Part shown: positions 1 through 8,801 of the stretch, piece by piece
Numbering within the stretch: position 1 is the first letter of the stretch
How the letters are laid out: each line of letters opens with the position of its first letter
Source: Mucilaginibacter sp.
GTDB taxonomy: Bacteria; Bacteroidota; Bacteroidia; Sphingobacteriales; Sphingobacteriaceae
Length of the DNA stretch: 64,000 nucleotides
NCBI RefSeq assembly: GCF_028288225.1
Contig: NZ_JAQBOC010000043.1
Span: forward strand, 1-64,000
Reading direction: 5' to 3'
Notes under the pieces: generated by a model
Seen by the model: only the letters and a program-made list of their open reading frames with translations
Database searches by the model: none
What the model was told of the DNA's origin: nothing
Program-made: the position numbers and the translations under genes

Positions 1-186
1 TGGAAAACTGAAGGAGTTTCCCACATTCCAACACGACAAAGAAACAACAACGTTTTCTTTAACATAAACCTTCTATAATTGTATTTAAAAACTGTCAACT
101 TATTTTAGGGAAGGTCAGCTTGTAAAAGTGGAACGCTTTGCAGGCGGGCAACTCCGCTGTCCCGCGTTTAGGTAATAAAGCGACAG

Positions 187-432
187 CTAACCGAAAAACA
201 AGTCCCGGCTTGTGCTAGCGAAGATAACAGATCCAATTTTCACATTATTTTTTTTTGCGTTTAACAGGCCGGCGTATTTGGCGTGCAGTGATGGGTTCAT
301 ATACATCGGCAGGCAATGCAGCGACATATAGTTTTTGGTGCTGGCCAGACCGTATTTCATATAACAGCGCTCTTCATACAGGATCATTTCCTTGCCCATC
401 ATCGGCTTTATCACCGGGGAAACTATACCCAA
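187..432 (-). pseudogene. Remnant of a small conserved hypothetical gene (possibly DUF1801-like)
   Basis: The first 60 or so residues read like the C-terminal half of a conserved Bacteroidetes protein: a KPMMGKEMILYEERCYMKYG stretch, then a STKNYMSLH segment and a LHAKYAGLLNA helix. After LLNA the expected continuation is lost and a low-complexity tail follows until the stop. There is also no N-terminal half, because the region upstream on this strand is the AraC promoter. It is therefore probably a remnant truncated at both ends. The family assignment is from memory and weak. Confidence 0.35.
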
Positions 433-467
433 TATTATTTCTTATTTGAATTTCTTAACTTTGTGTT

Positions 468-1349
468 ATGGAGAGCCAGTACGTAACCAGGAAATACGAT
501 TTCAACACCGATGAGTTAAAGCTTAAAGGTGTCAAGATCTATGAAATAGAGCCTGCCATTAATCCGGTTCCTTCCTATAGCCGGAGAGACTTTTACAAAA
601 TTTGTTTGGTTAGCGGTAACAGCCTTGTTCATTATGCGGATAAGAGTATTGAATTTAACGGCACCATATTATTTTTTGCCAATCCGCATATTCCATATTC
701 TTCCGAACTCCTCGCTAAAGAACAGCATGGTTATGCCTGCCTTTTTACCGAAGATTTTCTGAAAGTAAACGAACGTTCCGACAGCCTGCAGCAGTCACCT
801 TTGTTCAAGATCGGCGGAACACCTGTTTTTTCTTTAAATAATGAACAAGGGGTCTTTATGACCACTGTCTTTCAAAAAATGATGGCGGAGCAAAGTACAG
901 ACTACCTTTTTAAAAACGACCTGATCCGTAACTACATCAACCTGATCATTCACGAGGCGTTGAGAATGCAGCCTGTAGAAAATTTTATCCAGTATAAAAG
1001 TGCCGCTGCACGCACAACCTCCTTGTTTTTAGACCTCCTGGAAAGGCAGTTCCCTATTGAAAGTACAGACAGTCCGCTGCAACTAAGAACAGCCCGGCAT
1101 TTTGCTTCGCAGCTGTCTGTACACACCAACCATCTGAACCGCTCTGTTAAGGAGGTCACCGGAAAGCCAACCACCGCCCATATCACTGAAAGAATTATCA
1201 GCGAAGCGAAAGCCCTGCTCCATCATACAGATTGGAGTATTGCTGAAATTGCCTATGCATTAGGATTTGAATATCCAACCTACTTCAATAATTACTTTAA
1301 AAGAATGACCGGCACAATCCCTAAATCCCAAAGGTTAACTACCGTTTGA
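468..1349 (+). CDS. AraC family transcriptional regulator
   Basis: A 293-residue regulator with the usual AraC plan. The N-terminal half (about 1-170) is a cupin-like sensory domain. The C-terminal 100 residues hold two helix-turn-helix motifs: ARHFASQLSVHTNHLNRSVK and the second motif around SIAEIAYALGFEYPTYFNNYFK, the AraC signature. It lies upstream of and co-directional with a cupin, an aldo/keto reductase and a broken SDR gene, which it probably controls; the inducer is unknown. A TAACTTTG match to the Bacteroidetes -7 element lies at 456-463, only 4 nt before the ATG. If real, the message would be leaderless or nearly so. Confidence 0.9.
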   Translation: MESQYVTRKYDFNTDELKLKGVKIYEIEPAINPVPSYSRRDFYKICLVSGNSLVHYADKSIEFNGTILFFANPHIPYSSELLAKEQHGYACLFTEDFLKVNERSDSLQQSPLFKIGGTPVFSLNNEQGVFMTTVFQKMMAEQSTDYLFKNDLIRNYINLIIHEALRMQPVENFIQYKSAAARTTSLFLDLLERQFPIESTDSPLQLRTARHFASQLSVHTNHLNRSVKEVTGKPTTAHITERIISEAKALLHHTDWSIAEIAYALGFEYPTYFNNYFKRMTGTIPKSQRLTTV

Positions 1350-1400
1350 AATCCTTACTTTTTTGTTTGATTATCATTAACGCCGGCCTGCTCAGGGCTG

Positions 1401-1408
1401 TAACTTTG
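1401..1408 (+). promoter_or_regulatory. Putative -7 promoter element of the cupin/AKR operon
   Basis: TAACTTTG matches the Bacteroidetes -7 consensus TAnnTTTG and lies about 100 nt before the cupin start, in the 157-nt gap after the AraC gene. No clear TTG is seen at the expected -33 distance, which would fit activator-dependent transcription. Confidence 0.4.
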
Positions 1409-1506
1409 CCGTATTAATTTAATGATTGCTGAACAGCGCACAGACTAACAATGTGCTAACAAGTTTGTTAATCCTTAATTCACTTACAGGTAAAAATCAA
1501 TAAATC

Positions 1507-1926
1507 ATGAGTACAGCAGAAAATCAAATATCAAATCCCATTTTCCCCAAAGGCGACAGCGCACCGGCTGAATATTTTACCGGCAAAGCATGGGTAAAAC
1601 CACTGGTTCCAAATGATACTACATTCAACTGCGTGATCGGCAACGTTGTTTTTGAAGCCGGCGCAAGAAACAACTGGCACACACATCCCGGAGGGCAAAT
1701 ACTAATTGTTACAGATGGCATAGGATACTACCAGGAAAAAGGCAAATCAATCCGGTTACTAAACAAGGGGGATGTAGTTACCATTCAGCCTGATGTAGAG
1801 CACTGGCATGGTGCATCCCCTGATAGCGAATTTACTCACATTGCCATTAATCCAAATACACAAGAGGGAGTAGTAGTATGGCTAGATAGAGTAACCGACG
1901 AAGAATATTATAGCTTAAATAAATAA
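1507..1926 (+). CDS. Cupin domain protein
   Basis: A 139-residue single-domain cupin without a signal peptide. Cupin motif 1 appears as NNWHTHPGGQILIV (His58, His60, Gln64) and motif 2 carries His99 in DVEHWHG, a plausible metal-binding set. It resembles the small cupins found next to carboxymuconolactone decarboxylase-like or oxidoreductase genes, usually of unknown substrate. The stop is 12 nt before the aldo/keto reductase start, with GGAGG between them, so the two are co-transcribed and probably co-translated efficiently. The reaction cannot be assigned from sequence. Confidence 0.88.
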   Translation: MSTAENQISNPIFPKGDSAPAEYFTGKAWVKPLVPNDTTFNCVIGNVVFEAGARNNWHTHPGGQILIVTDGIGYYQEKGKSIRLLNKGDVVTIQPDVEHWHGASPDSEFTHIAINPNTQEGVVVWLDRVTDEEYYSLNK

Positions 1927-2922
<996 letters not shown>

Positions 2923-2939
2923 TGATTAATTAATTTGAA

Positions 2940-3274
2940 ATGAAAAATGTAATTATCCTGGGCGCCAGCGGTAACATTGCAACTCAGGTAATTGAGATAA
3001 TGGTAAAACAGGACGACATCCACCTCACCTTGTTTTTACGCAATACCCGGCGGCCGCCGATGTAATTGAAGCATCCAACCTTGAATATACTATTTTGAGA
3101 CCTGCCTGGTTTACCGGCATAGATGAAGTGGACTATGAAATAACCTGTAAGGGCGAACCAGAAAAAGGTTCTGTGATTTCTCAGAAAAGCCTGGCCTCAT
3201 TGATTACGGAAATCATTGAATCGCCTGAAAAATACATTCGTGAAAACCTGGGCGTTAACAAGCCAAATACTTAA
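2940..3274 (+). pseudogene. NAD(P)H-binding SDR family gene with internal deletion and frame change
   Basis: An ATG at 2940 opens a Rossmann start, MKNVIILGASGNIATQVIEI (a GxxGxxA-type loop), which reaches a stop at 3063-3065 after 41 codons. From 3053 another frame reads AADVIEASNLEYTILRPAWF and continues to the stop at 3272-3274; this is the C-terminal part of the same family. Intact relatives are about 210 residues, so roughly 100 codons were lost at a junction near 3050. It is the last gene of the AraC/cupin/AKR group and is now dead. Confidence 0.8.
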
Positions 3275-3318
3275 TATACACAAAGAGGGAAGGCTGCCAG
3301 GCCCCATTGTACTTTCTT

Positions 3319-4095
3319 CTAAGCTAATACCAAACCTTCTCCCAAGGCTTTGTCATATACTTTCGTATTGAATTTGTAGAAAGTTGGCGACCGGTGCGCA
3401 CCTATGCTCCTTTTCTCATTCAGTTTTTCCAATAATCCTAATGAAATTAATTTATTGGGGAAATTACTTGGATTTAATTTTTTGCCGATCATCGTTTCAT
3501 AAAACAAATGAATTTCCTTCAGCGTAAATTTTTCAGGCAACATGCTTTTACCTATCGGAAAATGATACAGGTGTATTCTCATGGTTAGCAATGCCTCGCT
3601 AACCATTTCATTGTGATCAAAAGCTAATTCAGGCAGATCATTGATCGGAAACCAGGCACATTCACTTGACATTACGTCTGCTTCAGGAGATGCATTTGAA
3701 ATATCCGTTATGGCATAGAAACCTATTGAAACGGTGTGGTCCAAAAGCCAATTGTTCGCCTGGATTTTTATACCAGTTAATTTGAAAAACTTCTCCTTGT
3801 CAAATTTCTTGTAACTATTCCTGCCGGGGTCGCCAAAAGTTTTGAACTGCTTTAAAAACAAGTTTTTAATCCCGGTGCGTTCCTGTGAAATTCTTCCGGC
3901 AGCTTCATCTAACTTTTCTTCTCTTTTAATAAAACCACCCGGCAGGCACCAATCTGTAATGATCTTATTTTTTACAAGAAGTAGTTTCAATTCCCCCTGT
4001 TGATAACCAAAAATGGCGCAGTCAATAGTTAAATGGGGCAAATAATGTAAATATCCGACTTCGAAAAAGTCTTGCAATTCTGACAAACTTTTCAT
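3319..4095 (-). CDS. NrtR-like Nudix-domain transcriptional regulator
   Basis: 258 residues. The N-terminal Nudix fold (about 20-165) contains a degenerate Nudix box at 53-75: GGFIKREEKLDEAAGRISQE. The canonical RExxEE core is replaced by RISQER, so hydrolase activity is unlikely. The C-terminal part (about 175-255) is a winged helix, as in NrtR/AraR-type sugar or NAD regulators of Bacteroidetes. It is transcribed divergently from a GH3 gene, with two identical 19-bp palindromes between them, so it probably controls that gene and itself. The effector, likely a phosphorylated or nucleotide-linked sugar, is inferred only. Confidence 0.85.
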   Translation of the reverse strand: MKSLSELQDFFEVGYLHYLPHLTIDCAIFGYQQGELKLLLVKNKIITDWCLPGGFIKREEKLDEAAGRISQERTGIKNLFLKQFKTFGDPGRNSYKKFDKEKFFKLTGIKIQANNWLLDHTVSIGFYAITDISNASPEADVMSSECAWFPINDLPELAFDHNEMVSEALLTMRIHLYHFPIGKSMLPEKFTLKEIHLFYETMIGKKLNPSNFPNKLISLGLLEKLNEKRSIGAHRSPTFYKFNTKVYDKALGEGLVLA

Positions 4096-4117
4096 CTGAT
4101 TAAAAACAGAAATTTTA

Positions 4118-4136
4118 TTTATTAAATTTTAATAAA
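4118..4136. promoter_or_regulatory. Operator-like palindrome, copy 1
   Basis: TTTATTAAATTTTAATAAA, a perfect 9-1-9 inverted repeat. A minus-strand -7-like element TACATTTA (4140-4133) overlaps its edge, placing the site at the Nudix gene's own promoter. It is identical to copy 2. Confidence 0.7.
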
Positions 4137-4162
4137 TGTACAAAAAAAAGATTCTATCTTTA

Positions 4163-4181
4163 TTTATTAAATTTTAATAAA
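4163..4181. promoter_or_regulatory. Operator-like palindrome, copy 2
   Basis: The same 19-bp palindrome 45 bp from copy 1; the identity extends to about 25 nt. A plus-strand -7-like TATCTTTA (4155-4162) abuts it, so binding here would cover the start site of the GH3 transcript. Confidence 0.7.
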
Positions 4182-4277
4182 TGAAATTAACTGAGATCGC
4201 TGAAATTGAGCACGGCACTCTTTAATTGTTGTAAATCAAGCATAACCAAATACAAATCCAGATCAATTAAATTAAAC

Positions 4278-6224
4278 ATGAGAATTAACAAACTACTTTC
4301 GTACGCAGCAGGTGCCGGAGCCCTGTTAGCGGTACTCGCTTTTACCAAAAGCCGGATCGAAAACAACTTACCGCCTGCAGTTATTACAAAATCCAGCCTG
4401 ATCCGTACAGCCGGGGATGTCACGTATCGCGACCTGAATAAAAACGGAAAGATGGATGTATATGAAGATATCAGGCAGCCGGTAGAAAAGCGTGTGCAGG
4501 ATCTTTTGAAGCAAATGACCCTGGAAGAAAAAGCCGGAATGATGTTCTATGTGATGAGCCGTGTAAATACTGACGGAAGCATTGAAGAAAAGCCGGCCAA
4601 AGATTTTTTATCCTCGCTATCGGCAGTAGGGGTTAACGAAATAGACCAACGCCATATCACCCATCTCAACCTGTTGACTGTGCCTGCACCTGATACTTTA
4701 GCCATGTGGTACAACCGGATGCAGCAATACGAGGAAAAAACAAGATTGGGGATCCCCCTTACCATTGCATCTGACCCACGTAATCAGTCTGCCGGCGGCT
4801 TTTTTTCTGCGTCGGCCAAAACTTTTTCCATTTGGCCGGACCCATTGGGATTAGCGGCATTAGGCGATGAAAAGACCATGGAACAGTTTGCTGACATTTC
4901 GCGGCAGGAGTACCTGGCTGTTGGTATCCGGCAAGGTTTACACCCCCAGGTTGATTTGGCAACTGAACCCCGCTGGCCGCGAATTTCCGGAACATTTGGA
5001 GAGGATGCTGCACTATCGTCACGTATGACTACCGCTTATATAAAAGGCTACCAGGGCGAAAAGCTGGGCGCTAACAGCGTTGCCATGATGACGAAGCATT
5101 TTCCGGGTGGTGGCCCTCAAAAGGAAGGTTTAGATCCGCACTTCGAATTTCAGAAAGGCCAGGTTTACCCCGGCAATAATTTCAAGTATCATCTTATCCC
5201 CTTCGAAGCCGCCTTCAAAGCAGGTACGGCGGCCATTATGCCGTATTACGGCGTGCCGATGGGGCAAAAAAATGTTGAGGAAGTGGGATTTTCATTCAAC
5301 AAAGCTATTATTACGGAGCTTTTGCGTAATAAATACCATTACGATGGCGTGGTTTGTACTGACTGGGGCCTGGTATCTGACACAAAAATTGGTCCCGTAA
5401 ATTTTGGCGCAAGAGCCTGGGGTGTTGAAAAATTAAATACTGAAGAACGGGTGCAAAGAATTATCGATGCCGGCGTAGACCAGTTTGGAGGCGAAAAGCT
5501 ACCGGAAGTTATTGTTAAGCTGGTGAAGGATGGAAAAGTAAGTGAGCGCCGCATTGACGCTTCTGTCGTAAGATTGCTCCGCCTGAAATTTGAGCTTGGC
5601 TTATTTGACAATCCTTTTGTTGATGAAAAAAAGGCAGCAGATGTTGTAGGCAGCTCCGAATTTATGAAGGCCGGAGACGATGCACAGCGCAGGTCGCTCA
5701 CCTTGTTGAAAAATGACAATCATACCCTGCCATTAGCGCCAAATAAACTGAAAATTTATATCAAAAATATTAATCCAAAGGTTGCAGCCTTATACGGTAC
5801 GATCGTCACTGATCCAAAGCAGGCAGATATTGCAATTATCAGGTTACAAACGCCAAACTATCCTGTCCCGGAAGCTAAAGGCAACATGATAGCCGGGATG
5901 TTCCATTTTGGCGACCTTGATTTTAAGGACCAGCAGCTGGATGACATCCTTACCCTGGAGAAAACTGTGCCGACGGTAGTAGACATTTATTTAGACCGTC
6001 CGGCTGTTATTCCCGGAATCAGCCAGTATTCAAAAGCCCTGATTGCAAATTATGGCGCAAGTGATGCGGCATTACTCGATGTACTTTTTGGAAAGTACAA
6101 ACCTGGAGGCCATTTACCAATCGAACTACCATCTTCTATGGAAGCCGTTCGCAACCAAAAAGAAGACATGCCTCATGACTCAAAAGATCCGCTTTATAAA
6201 TTTGGATTTGGGTTGAGTTACTGA
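4278..6224 (+). CDS. Glycoside hydrolase family 3 (beta-glucosidase-like)
   Basis: A secreted or periplasmic exo-glycosidase of 648 residues. The start at 4278 is preferred to the upstream ATG at 4206 because it begins a signal-like segment (MRINKLLSYAAGAGALLAVL). The GH3 N-terminal barrel shows KHFPGGG at about residue 273 and the nucleophile Asp362 in VVCTDWG. The alpha/beta sandwich domain follows from about 450. The chain ends right after it at KFGFGLSY, without the fibronectin-like C-terminal domain of longer family members. It is probably regulated by the divergent Nudix regulator. Substrate could be a beta-glucoside or beta-xyloside. Confidence 0.9.
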   Translation: MRINKLLSYAAGAGALLAVLAFTKSRIENNLPPAVITKSSLIRTAGDVTYRDLNKNGKMDVYEDIRQPVEKRVQDLLKQMTLEEKAGMMFYVMSRVNTDGSIEEKPAKDFLSSLSAVGVNEIDQRHITHLNLLTVPAPDTLAMWYNRMQQYEEKTRLGIPLTIASDPRNQSAGGFFSASAKTFSIWPDPLGLAALGDEKTMEQFADISRQEYLAVGIRQGLHPQVDLATEPRWPRISGTFGEDAALSSRMTTAYIKGYQGEKLGANSVAMMTKHFPGGGPQKEGLDPHFEFQKGQVYPGNNFKYHLIPFEAAFKAGTAAIMPYYGVPMGQKNVEEVGFSFNKAIITELLRNKYHYDGVVCTDWGLVSDTKIGPVNFGARAWGVEKLNTEERVQRIIDAGVDQFGGEKLPEVIVKLVKDGKVSERRIDASVVRLLRLKFELGLFDNPFVDEKKAADVVGSSEFMKAGDDAQRRSLTLLKNDNHTLPLAPNKLKIYIKNINPKVAALYGTIVTDPKQADIAIIRLQTPNYPVPEAKGNMIAGMFHFGDLDFKDQQLDDILTLEKTVPTVVDIYLDRPAVIPGISQYSKALIANYGASDAALLDVLFGKYKPGGHLPIELPSSMEAVRNQKEDMPHDSKDPLYKFGFGLSY

Positions 6225-6256
6225 TGACCTCTTTTTCATCGGGTAAAGTATCAATG

Positions 6257-6284
6257 GGTGATCATTTGCATGATCACCTATTTT
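6257..6284 (+). terminator. Hairpin terminator after GH3
   Basis: GGTGATCA, a 6-nt loop, then TGATCACC and TATTTTG: an 8-bp perfect stem just after the GH3 stop. Confidence 0.6.
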
Positions 6285-6375
6285 GTTCAAGGTCTTCCGC
6301 TAAGGGCTTTTCTTATTTTAAATAAATTATTTATACATTCCACACTTTATAACTTACAACATTTAAAATAATATT

Positions 6376-6576
6376 ATGAAACATGATGATGTGGTTGCGG
6401 CCCTCAAAATAATTGCAGATAAAGGACTGGCGATCAATATAAGTAAGGATGATTTGCAAAACTTAAAAACATACAACCTGATCGAAATTGCAAAAGGTGA
6501 AGAAAATGAAAGATCCCCGGCTTGTACATTAACAAAAAAAGGCAAGGTAATGTTAAAAGCAAACTCGAAAGCATAG
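6376..6576 (+). CDS. Small hypothetical protein
   Basis: 66 residues, starting MKHDDVVAALKIIADKGLAI and ending in a lysine-rich TKKGKVMLKA segment. The pattern (helix, short helix, then LTKKGK) resembles the wing end of a small winged-helix fold, but I do not recognise the family. It stands alone between the GH3 terminator and a long non-coding stretch. Its codon use and an in-frame start support a real gene. Function is unknown. Confidence 0.55.
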   Translation: MKHDDVVAALKIIADKGLAINISKDDLQNLKTYNLIEIAKGEENERSPACTLTKKGKVMLKANSKA

Positions 6577-6735
6577 ATAATATTTCACGGTTGTTTGGGC
6601 TTACAGGTATCAAACTTATTCTGATCTAGTGTTGGCTTACGATTGATTATCACCGCACCATTATACTTTAGCCAAATATTTTAAAATCTTCCATTAAACA
6701 GTTTGGAATTGCTTAATGAGCACTACACTACTTTA

Positions 6736-6767
6736 AATCCTTTAGCTTAATTGCTAAGGGATTTTTT
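6736..6767 (+). terminator. Rho-independent terminator
   Basis: AATCCTTTAGC, loop TTAATT, then GCTAAGGGATT and a T tract: an 11-bp stem with one mismatch. It is the first strong stop signal downstream of the 66-residue gene. Confidence 0.7.
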
Positions 6768-6903
6768 ATACTTAATTGCCGTGCAGAGGCACCCCCCTGG
6801 CCTTGAATCCGGAGAACAAGAATGCTTTAAATCGTGTAAAAATGCTTTCCGGCAAATAAGGATTTTGTCGGGTGCAATTCAAATTATCGCTAACCTACTA
6901 GTT

Positions 6904-7047
6904 TTTGGCTAAAGCCCTTAGCTCTTATTTTATCCTTATCCGCCCCATAAATGGGACGGCAATGAAGTTGTCTGCTATTTTTTTTATTCATTGCCGTTTG
7001 GCTTCAGCCAACGGATAATGGGTGATCAAAATAGGGCTTTAGCCAAA
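6904..7047. repeat. Palindromic extragenic repeat element
   Basis: The outer arms TTTGGCTAAAGCCCT (6904-6918) and AGGGCTTTAGCCAAA (7033-7047) are perfect reverse complements. Inner arms CGGCAATGAA (6957-6966) and TTCATTGCCG (6987-6996) nest inside, and small hairpins (CCCATAAATGGG; TTGGCTTCAGCCAA) sit in the arms. The nested layout is that of a short interspersed palindromic element or MITE. It lies in the 727-nt gap 6577-7303, where I see no gene. Confidence 0.65.
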
Positions 7048-7119
7048 TTCTTCGCGGTTTAAATAATTTAAGCAGATGGTTAACGATTGAGTTATAGCTA
7101 TTGGCGACAATTGCATATG

Positions 7120-7162
7120 CACCTTTTCTAAAATATTTAAAATCAATCGTTTAGAAAAGGTG
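7120..7162. repeat. 13-bp perfect inverted repeat
   Basis: CACCTTTTCTAAA (7120-7132) and TTTAGAAAAGGTG (7150-7162) with a 17-nt AT-rich loop, about 140 nt before the next gene. It could be a hairpin in a leader or a protein site. Confidence 0.5.
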
Positions 7163-7303
7163 TATTTTAACTTTGTTGCGGATCGCGCCCGCAGGATGAA
7201 TTTGAATTGCGTCCGTTAGTCTCGCTGGTGTTTATGGGATTCTTTAATTCAATTAGCGCTTTTTCTCATATTTTAGCAATGCACTAACCTATTTAAGCCG
7301 AAT

Positions 7304-8623
7304 ATGAATATTTCTGAAAACCCATCTCCAGGTAAAATTATTTTACCAGCCAAATTATTTATTGTTGTATTAACCGCCGTCTGCCTGGCCGGATGGTGTA
7401 ATGCAAAGCCTTTGCCTGTAGGTGCAAGAGTTAAAACAGAGGGCACAAAAAATGCCGATTATAGTTTTAATGAAACTATATCCCGTAAGGTATTGGAAAA
7501 TTATCTCGACCGGTCAATTACCATGCAAAGCTTGCTTGTTGGTAAAGGCAATTTTGACGATAACTTAAGAATGATAAAAAATATTGGAGCTAAGTTTATT
7601 GGCAGAAGCGTTTGCCAATGGGGAGAGGAGGCCGAGATCCCGCAAAATTTGCTCCGGGAGAAAGAGCTTGCTGAAAAAGTACATAAAAGCGACAAGGATA
7701 TAATTTTGCAGGCCTGCATTTTTGAAATAGTAACTAACCAGGTTGAAAAGCTTGCTATCCCCGACTGGGCATTTACTGGGCTAAAAATGCCTGTCGAAAA
7801 CCGGAATTTTAAATATGCAGCTATGTTATATCCCAACGGCAAATTTAAAAATCAATGGGGACGTGGTTCTGTACCTGACATCAGCCAGCCGGAAACCAAA
7901 CTTTTCTTTTATTACCTGGCTGTATCGTATATTAATATTGGCATTGAGGGCATTCATTTTGGGCAGGTTGAACTGATGAATAAAAACGACCCGAACCTTG
8001 ATAATTATGCCCAGCTGTTAACCCTGATTAGAGACTATGCAGCCAAACATGCACGCAGGCGTATGATTTTGTGCGATTCGCATGTTCCAAGCGGCGGCTT
8101 TGTACGCAATGGAAAATTGTTAATGGATTTTCATGCTTTCCCGTTGAGAATAATGGAAATTCCGGGCCAGCCGGAAGATGCAATGTTGAAAGTTGGACAT
8201 ACAGATGCACTTTATGGCAGAAGCAAAGGTGGGATAACTCCCAGCGGCTGGTCATGTGAACACCTGCCTTACCTGGTTGAATTTGACAACTATGGCGTTA
8301 GTAAACAGCCTGGTAAGGAAAAGGCGGGTGATATCCCTTTTTGGGTATGGGGCTATGACGAGATAAGTTGGTTTGCGCATCAAAATAAACCATATCGTAC
8401 TCAATGGCTCATCTATGCATACAATTGGGTAAAGAAAACAGATGTTAACGGACACCTTGAAATGCCCGGTGGCCGGCAAACAACCTCGCCGCTAGATGGT
8501 AAGCGCTGGTATTATGCCAACAATCCAAATGCAGCAGTTCCGGATGGGCAGGGAGATGAAGAAACCATTCGTAAACTTTGGGCTGGCGAAGAGAAAGCTC
8601 CGGGCGACTTACCTCATAAATAA
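7304..8623 (+). CDS. Secreted protein of unknown function
   Basis: 439 residues with an N-terminal hydrophobic segment ending near AGWCNA (about residues 15-35), so probably exported. The rest has the alternating pattern of a TIM-barrel-like enzyme: GVRIH-type strands such as IGIEGIHFGQVELM, a MILCDSHVPSGGF segment and a conserved-looking DFHAFPLRIME. Trp-rich C-terminal stretches (PFWVWGYDEISWFAHQ, QWLIYAYNWV) suggest carbohydrate contact. I do not recognise the family. It is convergent with the carbamoyltransferase gene and next to the GH3/mannan loci, which suggests a polysaccharide role, but that is inference from position only. Confidence 0.75.
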   Translation: MNISENPSPGKIILPAKLFIVVLTAVCLAGWCNAKPLPVGARVKTEGTKNADYSFNETISRKVLENYLDRSITMQSLLVGKGNFDDNLRMIKNIGAKFIGRSVCQWGEEAEIPQNLLREKELAEKVHKSDKDIILQACIFEIVTNQVEKLAIPDWAFTGLKMPVENRNFKYAAMLYPNGKFKNQWGRGSVPDISQPETKLFFYYLAVSYINIGIEGIHFGQVELMNKNDPNLDNYAQLLTLIRDYAAKHARRRMILCDSHVPSGGFVRNGKLLMDFHAFPLRIMEIPGQPEDAMLKVGHTDALYGRSKGGITPSGWSCEHLPYLVEFDNYGVSKQPGKEKAGDIPFWVWGYDEISWFAHQNKPYRTQWLIYAYNWVKKTDVNGHLEMPGGRQTTSPLDGKRWYYANNPNAAVPDGQGDEETIRKLWAGEEKAPGDLPHK

Positions 8624-8746
8624 AAAACGCGTTCCGGATCTCACCCAAAACGCATTTGTCATTAATTAATTGGATAACATCAACTAAATCTCAGATTAAA
8701 AAACTGTATGATGAAATTCCGATTTAAAACAAAGTAAGGTTAATTC

Positions 8747-8779
8747 ATTAATCAATGATTAATAAACGCTTAATAACAT
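8747..8779. repeat. 11-bp direct repeats (third copy of the GH92-upstream pattern)
   Basis: Three 11-nt units: ATTAATCAATG, ATTAATAAACG, CTTAATAACAT. They resemble the arrays at 22154 and 24550. This copy lies between two convergent gene ends, an unexpected place for an operator. Confidence 0.45.
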
Positions 8780-8801
8780 ACCACCACAACATATTTTTTG
8801 A

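Noticed and set aside
4206..4277. Upstream ATG extending the GH3 protein by 24 residues
   Set aside because: The extra part is not signal-like and overlaps the operator/leader region; the ATG at 4278 begins the export signal.
8747..8779. 11-bp repeats as an operator of the mannan regulator
   Set aside because: It lies between two convergent gene ends; no promoter is expected there, so only the repeat is reported.
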